DNA of 64,000 nucleotides, taken from positions 1-64,000 of the forward strand of contig NZ_VDFP01000013.1 in NCBI RefSeq assembly GCF_009600985.1. The letters are read 5' to 3'. This DNA is from Companilactobacillus halodurans (GTDB taxonomy: Bacteria; Bacillota; Bacilli; Lactobacillales; Lactobacillaceae). Both the position numbers and the translations under genes were made by a program. Below are positions 9,035-17,348 of the stretch, one piece after another (within the stretch, counting starts at the first letter, position 1; each line of letters begins with the position of its first letter). A model generated the notes under the pieces. It was not told the origin of the DNA. It saw nothing but the letters and a program-made list of their open reading frames with translations, and did not search any database.

Positions 9035-9904
9035 AATAGTAGTCTGTAAATCATCTAAAAATAATTTTCCAACATTAGGCAAATGACGGTCTTTACTCCA
9101 AATAAGCGTGTTAGGGTCAGTCAATTCTGGTTCCAAGGGTCGAAAAACTAAGCCCGTATTGGAAGGCGAATCAATCAAATCATCATAAGTCAAAGCCATG
9201 CAAGCGCCAGTTTTGACCAAGAGGGCAGCGTTAAATATCAGATTATAACTGCCGACAAAATTGAATTGTTCATACAATCCATTGCTCCATTGATTGAGCA
9301 ATTGGTGTTCTTTAGCTTGGCGTGACGTTATCAAAGTTCTCCCCAATAAGTCGCTAGGTTGAATGCTTTTTTGATGAGCCAGCTGTTCATCTTCACGCAT
9401 GATTACACCCCAACGGTTTTTAGCAGGTAAGACTAAAGTATTGTAATTGCTTAAATCGCGATGTCCCATGATAACGCCAAATTCCAAGACGCCACTGTCT
9501 AGTTCAGAGAGGATTTCCTCGCCGTCACCACTGTGGAGATTGATATGAACCTCGGGATACTTGTGTAAAATATTTTTAACAGCTTCCATAACATACTTGA
9601 TGGCGATACTTTCGCCCGCACCAATATCTAAGGTTCCACTAACTACGTCTTGTTTTTGCAAGTTGTAGGTCGTTTTGTTGACTAAACCAATGATTTCTTC
9701 AGCTCGTTCTAACAAATAATATCCCTCTTGAGTCAGTTGAATGTGGCGATGCTTACGTTCAAACAGCTTGATTCCTAATTCGGCCTCGAGTTCTGAGATT
9801 TGTTTGGAAAGTGCCGGTTGTGAAACGTGCAACATCCGTGCAGCTTTTGACATGTTTTGTTCACGTGCGATAGTAACGAAATAACGAAGAACTCTGATAT
9901 CCAT
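9017..9904 (-). CDS. LysR-family transcriptional regulator
   Basis: 295 residues starting MDIRVLRYFVTIAREQNMSK, the canonical LysR N-terminus, with a helix-turn-helix through ARMLHVSQPALSKQISELE (about residues 22-40). A periplasmic-binding-protein-like effector domain follows. It is divergent from the acetyltransferase/SDR-remnant/aldo-keto reductase group, the likely targets. The AT-rich divergent promoter region (9905-10019) contains several TAAT/ATTA dyads but no copy of the 6941-type operator. Confidence 0.87.
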   Translation of the reverse strand: MDIRVLRYFVTIAREQNMSKAARMLHVSQPALSKQISELEAELGIKLFERKHRHIQLTQEGYYLLERAEEIIGLVNKTTYNLQKQDVVSGTLDIGAGESIAIKYVMEAVKNILHKYPEVHINLHSGDGEEILSELDSGVLEFGVIMGHRDLSNYNTLVLPAKNRWGVIMREDEQLAHQKSIQPSDLLGRTLITSRQAKEHQLLNQWSNGLYEQFNFVGSYNLIFNAALLVKTGACMALTYDDLIDSPSNTGLVFRPLEPELTDPNTLIWSKDRHLPNVGKLFLDDLQTTIKKNTP

Positions 9905-10019
9905 AGGTTTGCCTCGATTGATAATTAAAAGTTATAGTAATTGATTATTAATAAGTATTTAACATTATATTAGTCAGTTTGTATACTTGAGTCAATCAGT
10001 TAGGAAACGAGGTGAACTG

Positions 10020-10562
10020 ATGACTAAAAAAATGAATTTAGGAACAGAAGCTTATGATCAAGTTGAAAAAATCAACCAGATCAATCAAAAGCTAGTTCAA
10101 GAATTAAATACCGGTGCTCACGAACCAAACGAGATTCGTCAGGCCGTTGAAAAGATAACGAATGAAAAAATTGATTCAACAACGGAAATTCGTTTGCCAT
10201 TTCGGACCGATTTTGGTCGAAATTTACATATTGGTAAAAAAGTTTATATCAGCAGTTGTTCAATGTTCGTTGATCTAGGTGGAATTTACATTGGCGATAA
10301 AGTTTTGATTGGACCTAATGCCACGATTGCTTCCGTCAATCACCAAGTTCAACCTAGCAAACGTCGGCATTTGGAACTGAAACCAGTTTATATTCACGAC
10401 AATGCTTGGCTAGGCGCTAACGTTACGATTACACCGGGGACGGTCATTGGTGAAAATGCTGTTGTCGCAGCCGGTGCTGTGGTAACACGCAATGTCCCTG
10501 CTAACACCATTGTCGGTGGAGTTCCAGCTAGTGTTATCAAAACGATCAAGGAGAAAAACTAA
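10020..10562 (+). CDS. Sugar O-acetyltransferase (left-handed beta-helix)
   Basis: 180 residues. Hexapeptide-repeat acyltransferase of the maltose/galactoside acetyltransferase (Maa/LacA) group, using acetyl-CoA. A charged N-terminal helical part (about 1-55) leads into coils such as IGPNATIASVNHQ and GENAVVAAGAVVTRNVP. The His in VNHQ matches the catalytic histidine of the family, and GGVPASVIKTI is the typical C-terminal coil. The ATG at 10020 is chosen over an upstream in-frame TTG at 9987 because GAGGTG lies 7 bases before it. It is directly followed by an SDR remnant that begins immediately after the stop codon. Confidence 0.85.
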   Translation: MTKKMNLGTEAYDQVEKINQINQKLVQELNTGAHEPNEIRQAVEKITNEKIDSTTEIRLPFRTDFGRNLHIGKKVYISSCSMFVDLGGIYIGDKVLIGPNATIASVNHQVQPSKRRHLELKPVYIHDNAWLGANVTITPGTVIGENAVVAAGAVVTRNVPANTIVGGVPASVIKTIKEKN

Positions 10563-10732
10563 ATGAGTGTAAACGACAAAGTAGTGGTAATTATGGGAGC
10601 TTCCAGTGGTATCGGAGCCGCAACAGTGCAGCTGATGTGACAAAAGCTGATGAAGTGTAGAATGTTATCGATACGCCCAAGAATATGGCTGTTAATGAAA
10701 TGGTAATTCGTCCTACGGGACAAGAAGTTTAA
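10563..10732 (+). pseudogene. Collapsed short-chain dehydrogenase (SDR) remnant
   Basis: ATG at 10563 opens MSVNDKVVVIMGASSGIGAA, a perfect SDR start with the GxxxGIG cofactor turn, and hits a TGA after 25 codons. Downstream pieces of the same protein survive: ADVTKADEV (the strand that follows the Asp-Val motif) and, in another frame, a C-terminal end TPKNMAVNEMVIRPTGQEV with TAA at 10730-10732. Full SDRs are about 245 residues, so most of the gene including the YxxxK site has been deleted. It was probably once translationally coupled to the acetyltransferase. Confidence 0.85.
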
Positions 10733-10776
10733 TAAAATTTATAATGAATATGATTACAAATAATGGAGGGCAATTT

Positions 10777-11646
10777 ATGTCAGTATTTGATGAAACTTAC
10801 ACAATGAACAATGGAATCAAGATTCCTAGATTAGCTTTAGGAGTTTGGGAAATACCTGATGACAAGGTCGCAGATGCAGTTGAAAATGCTGTGGCCATTG
10901 GCTATCGTCACATTGATACAGCCCAAGCATATGGTAATGAACGTGGTGTTGGTGAAGGTATTAAAAATACCAATGTTTCACGTGATGAGATTTTTGTTAA
11001 TTCAAAAGTTGCCGCTGAACTCAAAAATTACGATGACGCTAAGAAATCCATCGATGAAACTTTGAAAAAGATGGACTTAGATTACTTGGATATGATGATT
11101 ATTCACAATCCCCAACCATGGAACGAAGTTAACCAAGGTAACGACCGTCACTTTGAAGGTAATTTGGAAGCTTGGCGTGCCATGGAAGATGCTGTTAAAG
11201 CTGGTAAATTAAAGACTATCGGAGTTTCAAGTTTCCAAAAAGAAGACTTGGACAATTTGATTAAGAACAGCGATACTAAGCCTGCTGTTAACCAAATCCA
11301 AATCCACATTGGCGATACGCCACTAGATCTTATCAAGTATTCACAAGATAACGATATCGTGGTCGAAGCCTTCTCACCAATTGCTCACGGTGCTGCTATG
11401 AACAATGATGTTATCAAGAAGATGGCTGCTAAGTATAATGTCAGCGTTCCTCAATTGTGCATTCGCTTCGATTGGCAATTGAATGTCGTTGTCTTGCCTA
11501 AGACAGCTACCCCCGACCACATGAAGTCAAATGCCGATATCGACTTTGAAATTTCTGATGAAGATATGGCAACTTTGGCTAAACAAGATAAGATGGACTA
11601 TGGCGATGCCAGTGCTTATCCTGTCTTTGGTGGAAAAATTAAATAG
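10777..11646 (+). CDS. Aldo/keto reductase
   Basis: 289 residues, start ATG at 10777 preceded by GGAGGG; an in-frame ATG at 10744 lacks a ribosome site. Catalytic tetrad Asp47 (HIDTAQ), Tyr52 (AYGNE), Lys77 (VNSKV) and His110 (IIHNPQPW). The loop NPQPWNEVNQGND after the histidine differs from the LxHQPYG found in the other two reductases here, so its substrate is probably different. A terminator follows at 11669-11707. Confidence 0.87.
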   Translation: MSVFDETYTMNNGIKIPRLALGVWEIPDDKVADAVENAVAIGYRHIDTAQAYGNERGVGEGIKNTNVSRDEIFVNSKVAAELKNYDDAKKSIDETLKKMDLDYLDMMIIHNPQPWNEVNQGNDRHFEGNLEAWRAMEDAVKAGKLKTIGVSSFQKEDLDNLIKNSDTKPAVNQIQIHIGDTPLDLIKYSQDNDIVVEAFSPIAHGAAMNNDVIKKMAAKYNVSVPQLCIRFDWQLNVVVLPKTATPDHMKSNADIDFEISDEDMATLAKQDKMDYGDASAYPVFGGKIK

Positions 11647-11668
11647 TTTTAGTAAGAGAATAGAAATC

Positions 11669-11707
11669 ACAGCAATGAAAGTAACATTATCATTGCTGTT
11701 TTTTTGT
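11669..11707 (+). terminator. Intrinsic terminator after aldo/keto reductase
   Basis: ACAGCAATGA and TCATTGCTGT pair over an 11-base loop, followed by seven T. Confidence 0.85.
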
Positions 11708-11759
11708 CGTTTAAAATCATTATTGTATAATTTGGGAAAGAAAAGTTTTTAGGAGAAAA

Positions 11760-12641
11760 ATGGCTGATACTAGAAAATTAGAAGATATAATTCCAGAATT
11801 TCTGGAAAGTTCTGAGTGTAAACAACTTCATGACTATTCTCGAGAAATGATTGTTAGAGGCATCAAGATGATCAGTGCAGTGACAGATAATTCTGATTTT
11901 GGCGATTACACTAAATGGGATGAAGAGTTTATCGTCAGTTTGATTATGTCGATGGTCGATGAATTGGATGAAGGCGATGTTAAGTCTTTTAGAATGGTCA
12001 CAACGATTTACGATATTATTAAAGCTGTTTTGAATTATTTAGCAGCGAATAAAAAAATTTCTGTCTCATCTAAAAAATTAAAACAACTTTTAAATGTCTT
12101 GGAAGTAAAAATTGGTCTTAACGGCAAATTCCCAGAAGCACAAATGGCTAAACCAGATCATAATAATCCGAATCTTCCTAGATGGAGTCAACATATTGCT
12201 GATAACATTGCTAGTTACGCTGATAAATGGGTCGAAACTTATGTTCAAAGTCCAGAGTGGAAAAAACGTCCAGAAGGTGTGACAGCCGATTTTTTGGATT
12301 TGATTATGTCAGCTTTAACAGAATTTGGCTACAATATTTATCGCAAAACTCCTAAGTCTTGGACTAGAAAAGCCGTGACTGAAATTATGCAGATGGAATT
12401 TGTTGAGAATTTAGATTTAGCGGAAGATGATTATAAAAAAATAGTTCCGGCACTTTCAGGATTATTCGATTTCGTTGCTCAAAAAGGTTGGCTCAAAGAA
12501 AAGAAGGCCGAAAGTTATAAACGATTTTTGATTGCCGGTGAACCTAAGATGCTAGCAGAAGCTGAAAAAGAATTTGAATTAAGAAAAAAAGATAATAATG
12601 TTATTTCATTAGACGAAGCTAGAAAAAAGAAGCACTCATAA
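11760..12641 (+). CDS. Uncharacterised helical protein
   Basis: 293 residues, predicted soluble and mainly helical, with no signal peptide or membrane segment. I do not recognise a family. Two stretches look loosely related: one near residues 58-100 (FIVSLIMSMVDEL onward) and one near 178-240 (DFLDLIMSALTEF onward), which suggests an internal duplication of a helical bundle. The C-terminus is strongly basic (ARKKKHS). An AGGAGA ribosome site precedes the ATG. The stop codon lies inside the bidirectional terminator shared with the convergent hydrolase. No function is assigned. Confidence 0.7.
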   Translation: MADTRKLEDIIPEFLESSECKQLHDYSREMIVRGIKMISAVTDNSDFGDYTKWDEEFIVSLIMSMVDELDEGDVKSFRMVTTIYDIIKAVLNYLAANKKISVSSKKLKQLLNVLEVKIGLNGKFPEAQMAKPDHNNPNLPRWSQHIADNIASYADKWVETYVQSPEWKKRPEGVTADFLDLIMSALTEFGYNIYRKTPKSWTRKAVTEIMQMEFVENLDLAEDDYKKIVPALSGLFDFVAQKGWLKEKKAESYKRFLIAGEPKMLAEAEKEFELRKKDNNVISLDEARKKKHS

Positions 12642-12659
12642 TAATGGGTGCTTCTTTTA
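12625..12659. terminator. Bidirectional terminator overlapping a stop codon
   Basis: AAAGAAGCAC and GTGCTTCTTT pair over a short loop. The upstream arm is still coding sequence of the 11760 gene, and the other side ends at the hydrolase stop. Confidence 0.7.
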
Positions 12660-13496
12660 TTCCTCGAGAAATTGGATTACTGAAGTGGAGAATCGTTTGA
12701 AATGTTGGAAAAGACTGCCATGTCCAGCATCGGAATAGATTATTAGAGTACTATTAGGAATTCTTCGATTTAATTCATATGAATTTATGGTCGGAACCAT
12801 AATGTCATTGGCGCCGTCGACAATTAACGTTGGTTTTGTAATTATTGATAAATCATTGGGTTTGGCTTTAGCCCAAGCATTGATAGCTTTTAACTGTCTC
12901 AAATAAACCGCTGGGGTGGCATTTTTATCACGATTGAATTTTCTAGTTTTAATTTGTTTCAAGTAAGTTTTGGTCATCATTTTTTCATTAGGTATCTTAG
13001 TGAAAAATAAATATGACCTGATATTGTTTATGTGTGATAACGATTTTAAAAATTTAGGGTTATTAATTTTTTCAGCAATGGAAACACCAACTCCGCCACG
13101 AGGACCAGTGCCAGCTAAAATGATTTTTCTGACGATAGTCGAGTCGAGTTCCAATAATTCTTGAACTACCATACCGCCCATGGAAAAGCCGAGGACGTCG
13201 ATTTGTTTTAAATTCAAAGCTCGAATAAACGTTAAAGCATCGAGTGCCATTTGTCTGATTGAAGTCGGAACTTTGCCACTGGAATTACCAACGCCAGTGT
13301 TGTCAAAAATTATCAGGTGTCTTTTTGTAGCAAGACGGTTGATCAAACGGGAATCCCAAGTGTCCAAAGTTCCAGCCATGAAGTTGAAAAAAACTAATGG
13401 AATATCTTTATCATTTCCCAATTCTCGATAGGTAAAGGTGATTCCAGATGTGCTGGTAATTGTTTTGTTTGGAGCTGTTAAATAATCTTGTGACAT
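12657..13496 (-). CDS. Alpha/beta-fold hydrolase
   Basis: 279 residues. Oxyanion-hole strand PLVFFNFMAGTLDTWD, nucleophile elbow GFSMGG near residue 103, acid in DGANDIMVP and catalytic His in DAGHGSLFQ near the C-terminus. The family hydrolyses esters or C-C bonds of small molecules; the substrate is unknown. The ATG at 13496 has GGAGG seven bases upstream. It is divergent from the aldo/keto reductase at 13635, and the promoter region holds the second copy of the three-half-site operator, so the two genes are probably co-regulated with the 6061/7044 locus. Confidence 0.82.
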   Translation of the reverse strand: MSQDYLTAPNKTITSTSGITFTYRELGNDKDIPLVFFNFMAGTLDTWDSRLINRLATKRHLIIFDNTGVGNSSGKVPTSIRQMALDALTFIRALNLKQIDVLGFSMGGMVVQELLELDSTIVRKIILAGTGPRGGVGVSIAEKINNPKFLKSLSHINNIRSYLFFTKIPNEKMMTKTYLKQIKTRKFNRDKNATPAVYLRQLKAINAWAKAKPNDLSIITKPTLIVDGANDIMVPTINSYELNRRIPNSTLIIYSDAGHGSLFQHFKRFSTSVIQFLEE

Positions 13497-13533
13497 TTTA
13501 ACCTCCACTTGACGAAATCTTTTAGCTTCATTG

Positions 13534-13573
13534 TAGTATACGAATGACGAATACTACCATACTCATTTAGTAA
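13534..13573. promoter_or_regulatory. Second copy of the three-half-site operator
   Basis: TAGTAT 13534-13539, ATACTA 13551-13556, TAGTA 13568-13572, again with exact 11-base spacers. It lies between the divergent hydrolase and aldo/keto reductase. Neither neighbour is a regulator, so a factor encoded elsewhere, most simply the LysR protein at 6061-6936, would act here. Confidence 0.65.
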
Positions 13574-13634
13574 TTTTTATATATCTAATTTAGTTATATT
13601 ATTAAGATGTACAAAAAGTGAAAAGGAGAGAAAT

Positions 13635-14510
13635 ATGGCAGAGACAAATATTCCAACATTTAAATTAAACGATGGTACTGAAATTCCATCATTCGGTTTT
13701 GGAGTTTTCAAGATTCCAGCCGACGGTTCAACTTATAAAGCAGTTGCTGATGCTTTGAAGTTAGGCTACCGTCACATTGATACAGCAGTTGCTTACTTCA
13801 ACGAGCAAGAAGTTGGTAAGGCTATCAAAGATAGCGGTATTCCTCGTGACCAAATTTGGGTAACTTCTAAGATGTGGTTACAGGACTTCGCCTATGAAGA
13901 TGCTAAGAAGGCCATCGATACTTCACTTAATAAACTAGGTTTAGATTATATTGACCTTTACTTGATTCACCAACCATATGGCAAAGTTGATGAAGCATGG
14001 AAAGCTATGGAAGAAGCTAAAAAGGCCGGCAAGATTCGCTCAATCGGTGTTTCCAATATGACAGTTAAAATCTGGAATGAATTTGTTCCAAAGTTTGCGA
14101 CAATGCCTAGTGTCAACCAAGTTCAATTCAATCCATATTTCCAACAAAAAGATTTGCGTAAGACTATGGCTAAAGCTCATGTAACACTTGAAGCTTGGGG
14201 TCCACTTGGCCAAGGCGATAAGGAATTGTTTAATGAACCAATCCTTAATGATATGGCTAAGAAATACGGCAAGGATGTCGGCCAAATCATCTTGCGCTTC
14301 GAACATCAAGAAGGTGTAATCGTCTTCCCTAAGTCAGTTCATGAAGCTCGTATCAAGTCAAATAAGGAAATCTTTGACTTCGAGTTAACATCTGACGAAA
14401 TGGACGCTATTCGTGCTCTTGACCGTAATGGTAAGGGAATGCACGATCCTGATGCTCCTGGTGTTAAAGATCAATTATTAGGTGCTTTTGACGTTCACGC
14501 TAATGATTAA
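13635..14510 (+). CDS. Aldo/keto reductase
   Basis: 291 residues with catalytic tetrad Asp49 (HIDTA), Tyr54 (VAYFNE), Lys79 (TSKMW) and His112 (LIHQPYGK). It is close in sequence to the 7044 gene (shared HQPYG, YAKKYGK-like and FPKSVHEARI blocks), consistent with duplication within the window. AAGGAGAG ribosome site. Its promoter carries the operator at 13534-13573. Codons are more C/G-rich at third positions than in the 7044 copy, hinting at stronger expression. Confidence 0.88.
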   Translation: MAETNIPTFKLNDGTEIPSFGFGVFKIPADGSTYKAVADALKLGYRHIDTAVAYFNEQEVGKAIKDSGIPRDQIWVTSKMWLQDFAYEDAKKAIDTSLNKLGLDYIDLYLIHQPYGKVDEAWKAMEEAKKAGKIRSIGVSNMTVKIWNEFVPKFATMPSVNQVQFNPYFQQKDLRKTMAKAHVTLEAWGPLGQGDKELFNEPILNDMAKKYGKDVGQIILRFEHQEGVIVFPKSVHEARIKSNKEIFDFELTSDEMDAIRALDRNGKGMHDPDAPGVKDQLLGAFDVHAND

Positions 14511-14522
14511 TAAATAAGTTTT

Positions 14523-14566
14523 TAAAATACTGATGGTAATCTATTTTTGATTATCATCAGTATTTT
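14523..14566 (+). terminator. Intrinsic terminator
   Basis: AATACTGATG and CATCAGTATT arms with a TAATC/GATTA extension and T tail. Confidence 0.8.
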
Positions 14567-14664
14567 TGTATAATTTATGATTATACTTTTCGATAGTATA
14601 TAAGTATTAGACATGGATTGATTTTGTCACTAGTATGTAACCAAACAAAACTAGAGGGTGAAAT

Positions 14665-15171
14665 ATGAAAGTATTCCAAAGATTATTATTAACTATCATG
14701 GCTATTACGTTATTAGCTGGCTGTTCGCAAAATGAAACGGATAATTATAATACGGTTCAAAGCACTAATAAACGGACGAGTAAAGTTACAACAGCTCAAA
14801 AAGACAATCAGACTAAAATAACAATATCTATTAATGGAACTAGATTAAAGGCACATTTGAATAATTCTAGTGCTGCAAAAGCCTTTGCCAAAGAGTTGCC
14901 CAAAACTTTGAGCTTTAGAGATTACGCCGATATGCCTGAAAAAGTTGCTGACTTGAATCATTCTTTGCCTACTAAAGGAATGCCAAGTGGACATGAAGGA
15001 ACCAAGGGTACAATTGGTTATTGGTCGCCACAACAAAGAATCGTCTTTTACTGGGGCACAGAAGATTACTATGAAGGAATTCATATTATTGGAAAATTTG
15101 ATTCCAGCAATTATCGAAATGTGATTAAGAATATGGGAAATAACGTTAATGTTAGGATTAATAAGAATTAG
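14665..15171 (+). CDS. Lipoprotein with cyclophilin-like domain
   Basis: 168 residues. The signal peptide ends in a lipobox LLAGC, so Cys19-20 region becomes the lipidated N-terminus on the outer face of the membrane. After a polar linker the domain (about residues 52-165) has strands ITISINGTRL, LNNSSAAKAFAKELP and FYWGTEDYYEGIHIIGKF, the pattern of the cyclophilin-like DUF (Cyclophil_like2) domain. Catalytic prolyl isomerase activity is not established for this group. AGAGGGTG ribosome site; followed by a strong terminator. Confidence 0.78.
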   Translation: MKVFQRLLLTIMAITLLAGCSQNETDNYNTVQSTNKRTSKVTTAQKDNQTKITISINGTRLKAHLNNSSAAKAFAKELPKTLSFRDYADMPEKVADLNHSLPTKGMPSGHEGTKGTIGYWSPQQRIVFYWGTEDYYEGIHIIGKFDSSNYRNVIKNMGNNVNVRINKN

Positions 15172-15221
15172 AAAATTTTAGTTTCCATAATAATATTAGA
15201 CTTTTTATTTTTTAATGATTG

Positions 15222-15264
15222 AAAAAGCTGGTGATAATAAAATTAAATTATCACCAGCTTTTTT
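15222..15264 (+). terminator. Intrinsic terminator after lipoprotein gene
   Basis: AAAAAGCTGGTGATAAT pairs with ATTATCACCAGCTTTTTT. Confidence 0.9.
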
Positions 15265-15324
15265 GCGTATTTTTTTATAGCGAAGATCAAAAATATAGTC
15301 TAAGTTTGTTAAAAATGATAAAAT

Positions 15325-15347
15325 AAATTTACCTCAAAGGTAAATTT
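15325..15347. promoter_or_regulatory. Palindromic operator of the HigBA operon
   Basis: AAATTTACCT-CAA-AGGTAAATTT is a perfect 10-bp inverted repeat, 13 bases before the toxin ATG and overlapping the likely promoter -10 region. Antitoxins of the HigA type bind such palindromes, so autoregulation is expected. Confidence 0.75.
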
Positions 15348-15359
15348 CCAGAGGACGAT

Positions 15360-15656
15360 ATGAGAATTACATTTAAAAATAATAAAATTGAACGTGAATG
15401 TTTACATAATGATATTGCAATCCGGAAATTTGGATTAGACATGGCAATAAAAATTGAACAAAGAATATCTGAGATTTGGTCCTTTGAAACGGTAGAACAA
15501 TTAGTTCAATTATCTATTGGCAGATGCCATCCACTGCATGGAAGTAGAAAGGGTCAGTATGCAATGGATTTAATTCAGCCATATCGCCTTATTTTTGTTA
15601 AATCAAAACTGGGATTACAAGTAGTTCAAATTATTGAAATAACTGATTATCATTAG
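15360..15656 (+). CDS. higB: HigB-type mRNA-cleaving toxin of a type II toxin-antitoxin system
   Basis: 98 residues of the RelE/ParE fold. The segment IGRCHPLHGSRKGQYAMDL followed by YRLIF is the characteristic HigB strand pair, with basic residues that in the family act as a ribosome-dependent ribonuclease. The toxin gene precedes the antitoxin gene, the gene order typical of higBA and the reverse of most TA pairs. The antitoxin follows after 19 bases. GAGGACG ribosome site. Confidence 0.85.
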   Translation: MRITFKNNKIERECLHNDIAIRKFGLDMAIKIEQRISEIWSFETVEQLVQLSIGRCHPLHGSRKGQYAMDLIQPYRLIFVKSKLGLQVVQIIEITDYH

Positions 15657-15675
15657 CAAGTTGGAGGTAAAATTG

Positions 15676-16200
15676 ATGATTCCACATAGCAATCAAACAA
15701 TCGCGGTCCCACCAGGGTTCACAATCAAAGAACAATTGAATAATCGTCAGATGTCTCAAAAAGAATTTGCCGTTAGAATGGACATGAGTGAAAAACATAT
15801 CAGTCACTTAATTACAGGCAAAGTGGAACTAACTTTTGATGTTGCCCAAAGACTTGAGAGTGTTTTGGGTGTACCTGCTAGGATTTGGAGTGAACTTGAG
15901 TTACGTTATCAAGAACGTTTAGCCCAAGTGCGACGTGAATTAAGTGATGAAAGTGAAGCTAAACTAGCACAAAAGTTTCCATATAAAGAGATGGCTGAAC
16001 GGGGATGGGTTGAAAACACCGACGATCAAGCCAGAAGATTGAAAAATCTACGTAGCTTTTTTGAAGTTGCTAATTTAGACGCACTTTACACGTTAGGTAC
16101 TTTAAAAGCTACTGATGATGAACAAACTTTATTTGATGTTGCTCAAAAACAATTCTTAAAGATTGAACAACGAAAGAATGCTATCACCAATTCGGATTAA
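15676..16200 (+). CDS. higA: HigA-type antitoxin (XRE helix-turn-helix)
   Basis: 174 residues, longer than the about 100 of minimal HigA, with a C-terminal extension after residue 95 (LDALYTLGTLKA region). The helix-turn-helix (about residues 22-65) includes SQKEFAVRMDMSEKHISHLI and GVPARIW, the HigA/VapI signature. ATG 15676 is used because GGAGG lies at 15663-15667. It neutralises the upstream toxin and probably binds the palindrome at 15325. Its stop codon is one base from the stop of a convergent gene. Confidence 0.83.
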   Translation: MIPHSNQTIAVPPGFTIKEQLNNRQMSQKEFAVRMDMSEKHISHLITGKVELTFDVAQRLESVLGVPARIWSELELRYQERLAQVRRELSDESEAKLAQKFPYKEMAERGWVENTDDQARRLKNLRSFFEVANLDALYTLGTLKATDDEQTLFDVAQKQFLKIEQRKNAITNSD

Positions 16201-16201
16201 T

Positions 16202-16546
16202 TTAGATTTTGAAAATACCATTGTCAAAAGGCAATTCAACAACGACATTGTCAGTTAACGTGAATTCTTTGACGCTTTCGAAGACTTTCTTGAAGTCAGT
16301 GGCTTCGTCGTCTTTAAAGAGTTCGATGATTTTCTTCATGATGTCGTCTTTGTCCATTGAAGTGTGGAATTTGTAAAAGTCTAAAACTTTTTGAGTGGAG
16401 TTCATGGCTACAAATGTACTGCTGCTATTTTTACTAGTATATAAATAACAAATATTATCCAAATATCCTGTTTCTGCTTTTTTGTATAGTTCTAAACCGT
16501 CCAAACCAATATTTGATAATTTAACAAACTTTGTTTGCTTATCCAT
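16202..16546 (-). CDS. Small uncharacterised protein convergent with higA
   Basis: 114 residues, soluble, acidic in the middle (KDDEATDFKKVFESVKEF). I do not recognise a family. It looks like a single small alpha/beta domain, and the start has only a weak ribosome site (GTAGGT). Its stop codon lies one base from the higA stop, leaving no room for a terminator, so the 3' ends of the two transcripts must overlap. Confidence 0.6.
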   Translation of the reverse strand: MDKQTKFVKLSNIGLDGLELYKKAETGYLDNICYLYTSKNSSSTFVAMNSTQKVLDFYKFHTSMDKDDIMKKIIELFKDDEATDFKKVFESVKEFTLTDNVVVELPFDNGIFKI

Positions 16547-16767
16547 AAATTTACCTACGTTTTCTATTATTTTGATGTCTCTATTATTTTGGGTGCGTGA
16601 CAGTTGTTTGTCAAAGATAATTCAATAAATATTTTTTATAGAAACGAATTGTCACTAGATTATTTAAAATGCAAGCACTTTTTTAAAAATGTAATCAAAC
16701 TGTAACTTATGAAAATAATTTTAACGTGATATATTTAAACTCTGTCACTAAACATAGGAGGATAAAT

Positions 16768-17283
16768 ATGCCACGTAATTTAAAAGAAGAAGTTGTATTC
16801 ACTGCCATTATGGCCGGATTGATGGTGCTTGTAATGACCGGATATAATGTTGCCATGTCACAAGGACTCGCTGGGGGCTTTGGTGCATTAGTTGTAGCAA
16901 TTTTAAAGGGTTATCCATTAGGCCTTATAGTTGCTATTATCTTAGATCTATTGATCGTTGGACCAATTGCTAAGGGATTAGCTTTCAAATACATTATCAA
17001 TGAATATATGAAGAAAAAGACCGTTTTAATCGGTATCACTATTTCAGTTTTGATGGTTCTTGGTATGGTTACTTTGATGTCATTTTTCGGAATCGCTGTT
17101 GAAGGCGAATTATCGAACGGTCACATTCTGGCTACTTACGGTCACACTTGGATCTTTAATTTGATTGTTGCATTACCTTTGCAACTATTGATTGTTGGAC
17201 CAATCGCTCGTGGAGTATTGGGAAAGATGCAACGTGTTTCTGCTAAGAATGAAGAATCAGAAGCTGTTGAAGAAGAAGTTTAA
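16768..17283 (+). CDS. DUF2798-like membrane protein, two tandem repeats
   Basis: 171 residues with four membrane helices in two homologous halves. Each half ends in a nearly identical LLIVGPIAKG / LLIVGPIARG segment (about residues 58-70 and 145-157), as in DUF2798 proteins. The true start is ATG 16768 with AGGAGG eight bases upstream; an upstream TTG-like extension is not needed. Function is unknown; location is the cytoplasmic membrane. Confidence 0.8.
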   Translation: MPRNLKEEVVFTAIMAGLMVLVMTGYNVAMSQGLAGGFGALVVAILKGYPLGLIVAIILDLLIVGPIAKGLAFKYIINEYMKKKTVLIGITISVLMVLGMVTLMSFFGIAVEGELSNGHILATYGHTWIFNLIVALPLQLLIVGPIARGVLGKMQRVSAKNEESEAVEEEV

Positions 17284-17294
17284 TTTAATGGAAT

Positions 17295-17333
17295 AAAAAA
17301 GCGCTGATCTCAAATGAGGTCAACGCTATTTTT
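17295..17333. terminator. Terminator between convergent genes
   Basis: AAAAAAGCG...TGATCTCA and TGAGGTCA...CGCTATTTTT pair with small mismatches. It can serve both the DUF2798 gene and the flavoprotein on the other strand. Confidence 0.7.
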
Positions 17334-17348
17334 GTATCTAATTAAAAT

